A stretch of DNA of 64,000 bases. Source: Aldehydirespirator sp963662645. GTDB taxonomy: Bacteria; Actinomycetota; Acidimicrobiia; Acidimicrobiales; Aldehydirespiratoraceae. The number at the start of each line of letters is the position of its first letter. Positions within the stretch are counted from its first letter, which is position 1. Of the stretch, positions 58,302 through 64,000 are shown in pieces. Position numbers and translations under genes: made by a program. The stretch is taken from positions 3,286,001-3,350,000 of the forward strand of contig OY759762.1 of the NCBI GenBank assembly GCA_963662645.2. The letters are read 5' to 3'. Below the pieces are notes generated by a model. The model saw only the letters and a list, made by a program, of their open reading frames with translations. It was not told the DNA's origin and made no database searches.

Positions 58302-61121
58302 GTGGTCCTGGCAGCCTGGATCACACGGCAGCTCGTGTTCAACGGAGCGGTCACGGGCCTGGTCATCGGCATGCTCGCCATGGGCATCGTGCTCATCTAC
58401 CGCTCCACCCGGGTGATCAACTTCGCGGTGGGGAACTTGGGGCTGCCCGCGGCCGGCCTGTTCGCCCTGATGCAGATCGACTGGGGCTTCCCCTTCTGGA
58501 TCGGCCTGGCCAGCGCCTTGCTGATCGGCACGTTGGCCGGCGCGCTAGTGGAACTGACTGTGGTGCGCCGTCTGTTCAGCCGTCCCCGGGTGATACTGCT
58601 GGTGGCCACCGTGGGGGTGGCCCAGCTGATGCGGGCGGTGATCGCCGCGTTCCCCGACATCGCCGACACCACTCAGCGCTATCCGGTGGCGGCCCGCACC
58701 ATTTGGGAGAACGCGCCGTTCGGCCTGCGCATCGCCGCTCCCCAGGTGGCGATCATCGTGGTGGTGCCCATTGTTGCCGTCGCTCTGGGCTGGATGCTGA
58801 ACCGCACGACCTTCGGGCGTGCAGTCGCCGCGTCGGCCGGCAACCCCGACTTGGCCCGCTTGTCGGGCGTGAACCCGAAGGTGGTGTCCACGTTTGTGTG
58901 GACGGCAGCCGGCCTGCTGTCGTCCCTGTCGATCATCTTGCTGAGCGGCCAGTCGGGGGCGGTGACCGGCCTGGCGAACCTGGGACCGCTGACCTTGGCC
59001 CGAGCGCTGGCCGCGGCCGCCGTCGCCGGAATGAGGTCGTTTCCCAGAGCAGTCATGGCGGGGCTGGCCATCGGGGTGACCGAGTCGGTGGTGCGATTCA
59101 ACTACCTGTCCGAGGCGGGCCTGATCGACTTCCTGCTGTTCTGCGCGGTGCTGGTGGCGGTTTACGTACAGAGCCGTGGCAGCCCCGAGGAGGCGATCCT
59201 GGCTTTCGTTCCGCGCGTCCGGCCGGTGCCGGCGCGCCTTGAGCGGCTGTGGTGGGTCCGGGCCCTGCCCCGGATCACGCTTGCCGCCACCCTGGCCTTC
59301 GCCATCGTCCTGCCACTGATCGTGACGCTGCCGTCCAGGCATCTGCTGTACGCGACGGTGTTGGGCTTCGCCATCTGCGCCATGTCGGTCACGGTGATCA
59401 CGGGCTGGTCGGGCCAGCTGTCGCTGTCGCAGATGGCCTTCGCGGGCATAGGAGCGCTGTCGGGGGCGGCGTTCAGCCGGGGTTTCGAACTCGATATCGG
59501 CTGGCGCAGCTTCCGCCTGATCGATGTGGAGGCAGTCGGGGTGCCCTTCGTGGCGTCGATCCTGCTGGCGACCCTGTTCACCGCCCTGGTGGCCTCGATA
59601 ATCGGCGCTGGAGCGCTGAGGGTGCGCGGCCTGATGCTGGCGGTGAGCACGTTCGCGTTCTCGATCGCATCGACCCAGTACCTGTTCCGCCGCCCGTTCT
59701 TCACCGGCGGTAGCAGTTCGAGCGTTCCCTACCACCGGGGCACGCTGTTCGGCATCGATCTCTCGTCTCAGCGGTCGTACTACTACTTCACGCTGGGCGG
59801 ATTCGTGATCGCCTATGCCGTGGTATCGAGGCTGCGGCGCAGCGGCATCGGCCGCTCCACCATCGCAGTGCGCGACAACGCGGCCGGCGCCTCCGCCTAC
59901 ACCGTAAGCCCCACTCGGGCGAAGCTCACCGCGTTCGCTCTGGCCGGGGGGCTCGCCGGCTTCGGCGGCGCGCTGCTGGGCGGCTTGGTGCAGAGCATCC
60001 GCTTCTCGCAGGTGCTGTTCCAGGTCGAGGACTCGCTGCGGGTTGTCGGCATGGCCGTGATCGGCGGGCTGGGCTCGGCCACCGGCGCGGTGCTGGGCGC
60101 GGTGTGGGTCGAGGGAATGCCGGCCTTCTTCGGCGACAACGACCTGGTGCCGCTGTTCACGTCGAGCATCGGGCTGCTGGTCATCATCATGTACCTGCCC
60201 GGCGGCTTCATCCAGGTGGTCTACTCAGCCCGGGACGGCCTGCTGAGCTGGCTCGCATCCCGACTGCCGACTGAAGATGTTCCCGGTGTCACCCTGGCCT
60301 CGCCCGCCAGCCTGAGCCGCCGGGACCCGGCGGGCGGTGATGCCCCCGAGGTTGTGATGCGGACCGAGAACGTGTCGGTGCGCTTCGGCGGCAATCAAGC
60401 CGTGTCACAGGTCAGCGTCGAGGTGCGCCGCGATGAGATCGTCGGCCTGATCGGCACTAACGGCGCCGGCAAGACCACCCTGATGAACGCGGTCGGCGGG
60501 ATGGTCAGATGCGAGGGCCGCGTTGAGCTGATGGGGCGGGACCTGACCGGCGTGTCCGCCGCGCGCCGAGCCAGGGCCGGCCTGGGTCGGACGTTCCAGG
60601 GGGCCACGCTGTTCCCGGAGCTGACCGTGCGCGAGACGGTGATGGTGGCGCTGGAGGCCAGAGGCCGCACGCCGTTCATTTCAACTGCGCTGCACCTGCC
60701 CCACACTCTGGTCAACGAGAGACGCCGCCGCGCCGAGGCTGACGAGCTGATCGACTGGTTCGGCCTGGGTGCCTACGCCGACCACTACGTGTCGGATCTG
60801 TCCACCGGCTCCCGGCGCATCGTCGAGCTAGCCGGCTTGCTGGCGCTCGACGCCCGAGTGTTGTGCCTGGACGAGCCCACCGCCGGCGTGGCCCAGCGCG
60901 AGACCGAGGCGTTCGCCCCCCTTGTCCGCCGGATCCGCAGCGAGCTGGGCGCCGGAATCCTGCTGATCGAGCACGACATGACGGTGATCATGGGAGTCAG
61001 CGATCGGGTGTATTGCCTGGAGTCCGGGTCGGTGATCTCGGCGGGCACTCCCGACGAGGTCAGGAACGATCCGCTGGTGGTCGCCAGCTATCTTGGCACC
61101 GCCAGCGAGGCCGCGGGCTAG
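58302..61121 (+). CDS. Fused LivH-LivM-LivG branched-chain-type ABC permease/ATPase
   Basis: 939 residues from a GTG six bases after the previous stop. Residues 1-290 form a LivH-like permease (GMLAMGIVLIYRSTRVINFA start, then GVNPKVVSTFVW). About 320-650 is a LivM-like permease (GWSGQLSLSQMAFAGIGA, AGASAYTVSPTRAKLTAFAL). About 680-939 is a LivG-like ATPase with GTNGAGKTT (from residue 718), VARAGLGRTFQGATLFPEL-like Q-loop, LCLDEPTAG and a modified signature LSTGSRRIVELA in place of LSGGQ. With the MFS-LivF fusion upstream and the lipoprotein downstream it makes a complete HAAT-family importer from three genes. Confidence 0.93.
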   Translation: MVLAAWITRQLVFNGAVTGLVIGMLAMGIVLIYRSTRVINFAVGNLGLPAAGLFALMQIDWGFPFWIGLASALLIGTLAGALVELTVVRRLFSRPRVILLVATVGVAQLMRAVIAAFPDIADTTQRYPVAARTIWENAPFGLRIAAPQVAIIVVVPIVAVALGWMLNRTTFGRAVAASAGNPDLARLSGVNPKVVSTFVWTAAGLLSSLSIILLSGQSGAVTGLANLGPLTLARALAAAAVAGMRSFPRAVMAGLAIGVTESVVRFNYLSEAGLIDFLLFCAVLVAVYVQSRGSPEEAILAFVPRVRPVPARLERLWWVRALPRITLAATLAFAIVLPLIVTLPSRHLLYATVLGFAICAMSVTVITGWSGQLSLSQMAFAGIGALSGAAFSRGFELDIGWRSFRLIDVEAVGVPFVASILLATLFTALVASIIGAGALRVRGLMLAVSTFAFSIASTQYLFRRPFFTGGSSSSVPYHRGTLFGIDLSSQRSYYYFTLGGFVIAYAVVSRLRRSGIGRSTIAVRDNAAGASAYTVSPTRAKLTAFALAGGLAGFGGALLGGLVQSIRFSQVLFQVEDSLRVVGMAVIGGLGSATGAVLGAVWVEGMPAFFGDNDLVPLFTSSIGLLVIIMYLPGGFIQVVYSARDGLLSWLASRLPTEDVPGVTLASPASLSRRDPAGGDAPEVVMRTENVSVRFGGNQAVSQVSVEVRRDEIVGLIGTNGAGKTTLMNAVGGMVRCEGRVELMGRDLTGVSAARRARAGLGRTFQGATLFPELTVRETVMVALEARGRTPFISTALHLPHTLVNERRRRAEADELIDWFGLGAYADHYVSDLSTGSRRIVELAGLLALDARVLCLDEPTAGVAQRETEAFAPLVRRIRSELGAGILLIEHDMTVIMGVSDRVYCLESGSVISAGTPDEVRNDPLVVASYLGTASEAAG

Positions 61122-61144
61122 CCGCAGCCGCTTCGGCGAATCGG

Positions 61145-61150
61145 TATACT
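61145..61150 (+). promoter_or_regulatory. -10 box TATACT before the LivK-like gene
   Basis: TATACT lies 72 bases before the GTG start. It would allow the binding protein to be made in excess over the permeases, as is usual. Confidence 0.4.
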
Positions 61151-61222
61151 GCGCCGCTCGTCGGAGCCAGTCTGCGTTGGCGAACTCCCGCCACTGGACC
61201 AGAAAAACACTGGAGGAGCACG

Positions 61223-62851
61223 GTGTCAATGATTCACAAGCGGACACAGAGCACAATGCGGGCGCGAGCGGTGGCCTTCGTTGCCGCGCTGGCTCTGGCA
61301 GCTGCGGCCTGCGGTGGCGGCGACGAAGCAGACGATGCGGTGCCCGCGGGGGACACCGGCGGTGCCGGCACCGAGGTTGACAGCTCCAGCAGCGACAGCC
61401 CGAGCGACAGCTCCAGCACCGACAGCTCCAGCGCCGACAGCCCGGCCGAAGAGACGACCACGCCGTCTGACGGAGACCCCGAACCAACCGAGACAGTCTC
61501 CGAGCCCGCCGAGTCCAGCAGCGGAACCGAGCAGCAGACCGACGAGGCCGACCAAGAGGCCACGGTCGATGAACCCTCCGAAGAAGCCGCGGCACCCGTG
61601 GGATGGAGCGGCCTGGCCCCGAACATGACCGCCGACCCGTCAGAGCTCACTGCGTCGTGGAGGGGCGTGACTCAGGACACGATCACAATCGGCGTCTCGA
61701 TGCTCAACTTCGACCTCTTGCAGGAGATGGGGCTCACGGCAGCAGGCTGGGGCGACCAGCAGGGCGTCTTCCAGGCCCTGGTCGACGACCTGAACGCCAA
61801 CGGCGGGATCCTGGGCCGCAAGGTCGTGGCCGTCTACGACTACTACAATCCCATCGACGCTGCCGACGCCGAGCGGGCGTGCACGGTTCTCACCCAGGAC
61901 AACGAGGTGTTCGCGGCCGTGCTGGGATTCGTCGGTCCGTTGGCCGGCACCGCCGACCCCTGTTTCGTCGGGACCAACAACACTCCGCTCGTGGGTGGTG
62001 AGCAATCCCCCGACGAGATGGCCCAGGCCACCGCTCCGTGGTTCAACGTGGAGCCCACCACCGAGGATCAGACCTCCAACCTCCTCGACCTGCTGGTCCA
62101 GACCGGCAGATCCGACGGGGCCAGGGTGTTCGTGGTGTCGCACCAGGCCGCGACCGGCGACGAGCCGCTGGTGCTCGAGGGGCTCGGTGCGCGTGGGATC
62201 GAGGTGGTGGGCAACGCCGTCCTTGACGCCAACGACGGCGACACCGCTGCCCAGGACCAGCTGATGCAGGTCATTTCCGAACGGATCAGGGCCGACGGGG
62301 CCGACACCGTGATGATCAATGGCAACCCGGCCGCCACCATCCGGGGCCTGGGCTTGAACGGGATGCTCGATTCGGTGACCATCTGGAGCAACGACGCCCC
62401 CGGGCTCAACAATCTCGGAGAGACCTTCGACCACGAGTGGGCTCGGGACGCCATCGCCTCCGACGGCCCCTCCGAACTCGACATCTGGAACGACGATGTG
62501 TTCCAGGACTGCGTGCGGGCGGTCAACGACGCCGGCATCGGGGCCGACCTGCGGCCCACAGCAGAGCTGGCCGACGACGACGAGAACTGGTTCAACCCGA
62601 CTCGCCGCTACTGCGGCCATCTGTCGCTGTTCGCGCAGATCGCGGCCGCGGCTGGCCCGGACCTCACGCCCGAGACATTCGAGCAGGCGGCCTACACGCT
62701 GACCGACTTCGTTCTGCCGGGTGCTCCGGCGAACTCGCTGTCCCCCACCAAGCTCGGTGCCCGCGACCTGTACCGGCTCACGACCTTCGATCCCGACGTC
62801 GGCAACGGCGAGAACGTACCGCTAACCGAGCTCATCGACATCGTCCCATGA
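61223..62851 (+). CDS. LivK-like substrate-binding lipoprotein
   Basis: 542 residues from a GTG with GGAGGAG 5-6 bases upstream (an ATG two codons on is possible). Lipobox AAAAC near residue 30, then a Ser/Asp/Glu/Thr-rich linker of about 100 residues, then a type I periplasmic-binding fold (TITIGVSMLNFDLL, LNANGGILGRKV, AVLGFVGPLAGT, FVVSHQAATGD). This is the branched-chain amino acid/amide binding family, but the ligand pocket cannot be read from the sequence. It delivers solute to the fused permease upstream. Confidence 0.9.
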   Translation: MSMIHKRTQSTMRARAVAFVAALALAAAACGGGDEADDAVPAGDTGGAGTEVDSSSSDSPSDSSSTDSSSADSPAEETTTPSDGDPEPTETVSEPAESSSGTEQQTDEADQEATVDEPSEEAAAPVGWSGLAPNMTADPSELTASWRGVTQDTITIGVSMLNFDLLQEMGLTAAGWGDQQGVFQALVDDLNANGGILGRKVVAVYDYYNPIDAADAERACTVLTQDNEVFAAVLGFVGPLAGTADPCFVGTNNTPLVGGEQSPDEMAQATAPWFNVEPTTEDQTSNLLDLLVQTGRSDGARVFVVSHQAATGDEPLVLEGLGARGIEVVGNAVLDANDGDTAAQDQLMQVISERIRADGADTVMINGNPAATIRGLGLNGMLDSVTIWSNDAPGLNNLGETFDHEWARDAIASDGPSELDIWNDDVFQDCVRAVNDAGIGADLRPTAELADDDENWFNPTRRYCGHLSLFAQIAAAAGPDLTPETFEQAAYTLTDFVLPGAPANSLSPTKLGARDLYRLTTFDPDVGNGENVPLTELIDIVP

Positions 62852-62873
62852 GCCAGCAGGCCGCCGCTAGCGG

Positions 62874-64000
62874 CTAGCGGGGGGCGGGACGGTACTCGTC
62901 GATCGGGGTGATGCAGATGTTCTCTTCACCGAAGGGGGCGGGCTTGGTGCAGGGATACTCGAAGCGCATCGTGTGGATGGCGTCGGGTGCCTGCGTCTTG
63001 CCGGGCCTTATCGTGAACGGCAGCATCTCGTTGGAGTCGATCGGGCCCAGATTGGCCAGCGCCGTGTAGATGTCGGCTCGCGTCGGGTTGTCGCCCGCCG
63101 CATAGATGGCCCGCAGGGCCGTGCGCATGATGTTGCAGACCGTAGCCACCATCCCGTAGGCCGATGAGCCTGAGCCGGACAACCGATCGGCGTTCTCGTG
63201 GTTGGCCCCCGATGGGTTGTTGGCCCCGTAGGTGTCGTTGCACATCTCGTTGAACGGTCGCGGCTCGTAGCCCTCCAGCCGGTAGCCGCCGGTGTCGGCG
63301 TCGTCGATGATCAGAGTGCCGTTGTAGAGGTTGCCGGCCGTCACGCCGCCGAACGCCACCATCTTGGATGACACCAATTCGCCCGCCTGGGCGTTGAAGT
63401 CCGAGGCGTAGAACTGCACGTCGCCGGGTTCGAATCCCTGGTTGGCCATCTCGAGGATGTAGCCCGGGGCGGAGATGACGTTCAGGACGTTGAAGAAGAC
63501 GTCGACGCCCGCAGCCCGCATCCGTTGGACGGACTCCACAACCCCCTCCGTGCATGTGGTGCCACCCCCGCAGCCGATCACGTCGAAGACGGCTACGTCG
63601 ATGCCCTTGGACCGCAGCGTCTCGACGAGGCCAGCCTCCACCGCCTCGTACTGGCCCGGAGTGTCGGGCGCGGCGATGCCGATCGTCTTGCCGTCGAGCT
63701 GACCGCGGTCCGCGAGGTCGACCGCGAGCCAGCGCACGCTCTCCTCCAGCGTCGGCGAAATCGAGATGAGCCGGTCCTCACCCCGGAGCATGAACTCCTC
63801 GCTCTGGCCCTGGGTGGAGATGAACGCGGTCTGGTTCTCCTCGACGATGCACAAGTTGGCCGAGCCCTGGAATCCGCTGGAGTTGAGCAGGATCACGCCC
63901 TTGTGGTCCTCGATGGCCTGGATGCAGGCCGCGTTGCGGTCTTCGTCGATCGTGGCGCCGAGAACCTCTAGTTCGATGGTGTGCAACTCGATCATGCGGC
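62874..64000 (-). CDS. Second LivK-like substrate-binding protein, N terminus beyond the window
   Basis: The frame is open to the right edge on the minus strand, so the signal sequence and first strands are missing; about 375 residues are visible. It is a type I periplasmic-binding fold: GVILLNSSGFQGS, KTIGIAAPDTPGQYEAVEAG, a Cys pair near GCGGGTTC and SSAYGMVATVCNIMRTALRA. The gene converges with the first LivK-like gene, 22 bases apart, with the perfect 12-base palindrome GCCGCTAGCGGC between. The two proteins are only distantly alike, so different ligands are likely. Confidence 0.82.
   Translation of the reverse strand, partial: RMIELHTIELEVLGATIDEDRNAACIQAIEDHKGVILLNSSGFQGSANLCIVEENQTAFISTQGQSEEFMLRGEDRLISISPTLEESVRWLAVDLADRGQLDGKTIGIAAPDTPGQYEAVEAGLVETLRSKGIDVAVFDVIGCGGGTTCTEGVVESVQRMRAAGVDVFFNVLNVISAPGYILEMANQGFEPGDVQFYASDFNAQAGELVSSKMVAFGGVTAGNLYNGTLIIDDADTGGYRLEGYEPRPFNEMCNDTYGANNPSGANHENADRLSGSGSSAYGMVATVCNIMRTALRAIYAAGDNPTRADIYTALANLGPIDSNEMLPFTIRPGKTQAPDAIHTMRFEYPCTKPAPFGEENICITPIDEYRPAPR

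Noticed and set aside
62863..62874. Palindrome GCCGCTAGCGGC as a bidirectional terminator
   Set aside because: Only a 6-bp arm without a loop and no U-tract on either side; it also overlaps the stop of the second gene.
1..64000. tRNA or rRNA genes
   Set aside because: Gaps between genes were read for CCA ends, T-loop GTTCRA motifs and cloverleaf arms; none was convincing. A covariance-model search would be decisive.

Overview
The window is GC-rich, densely coded chromosomal DNA from an actinomycete-type bacterium (Actinomycetota). The lineage call rests on several things. The 2-oxoglutarate dehydrogenase is a fused E2-E1 protein of the mycobacterial KGD type. Many genes carry a TANNNT -10 box only 6-9 bases before the start codon, which suggests leaderless mRNAs. 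There is a mycothiol-amidase-like PIG-L deacetylase and an actinobacterial housekeeping order from coaD to xer. A very long plant-type LRR protein, an ATP-type PEP carboxykinase and fused branched-chain-amino-acid-type transporters make an uncultured, possibly marine or host-associated, Acidimicrobiia-like organism plausible. That last step is inference from memory, not a search result.

Layout. 1-5.6 kb is accessory: a partial hydroxyacid dehydrogenase, an SDR, a Fic protein bracketed by two related palindromes, a metallo-beta-lactamase-fold hydrolase, a lone Panacea-domain protein and a CysQ-like phosphatase. 5.6-14.8 kb holds a 37-bp tandem array, kgd, xthA, a cation/proton antiporter with a UspA-like tail, a UvrD-like helicase and a small zincin. 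14.9-17.5 kb is the LRR gene. 17.6-21.8 kb is a TPP-riboswitch-led thiamine ABC operon (thiB-thiP-thiQ), followed by a convergent MFS gene. 23.3-29.1 kb is a mixed metabolic and accessory stretch: a P450 with an in-frame duplication-flanked insert, a small HicA-like gene pair, a CRISPR-like repeat pair, an alpha/beta hydrolase, an alpha-methylacyl-CoA racemase, a PIG-L deacetylase and a small membrane protein. 29.2-35.1 kb carries pckA, a cold-shock-like gene, fakA and recG.

35.1-55.8 kb is the housekeeping core: rsmD-coaD-coiled coil-yceD-rpmF, plsX-acpP-rnc-(degenerate mutM)-smc, an HtrA protease, ftsY, ffh, rpsP-khpA-rimM-trmD-rplS-yraN, a cytochrome c, then comM-dprA-xer. Many neighbours overlap by 4 bases (ATGA/GTGA/TTGA), so translational coupling is likely. 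56-64 kb is a solute-uptake locus in which an MFS domain is fused to a LivF-like ATPase, LivH-LivM-LivG are fused into one protein, and a LivK-like lipoprotein follows. A second binding protein of the same kind runs in from the right edge.

The most unusual features are a family of about 125-bp dispersed elements with similar inverted ends (three full copies and two fragments, all between genes in 37-56 kb), the pervasive leaderless-promoter geometry, the MFS-ABC fusion, a MutM paralogue lacking its catalytic residues, the insert in the P450, and the paired palindromes around fic. No rRNA, tRNA, transposase or cas gene was seen.
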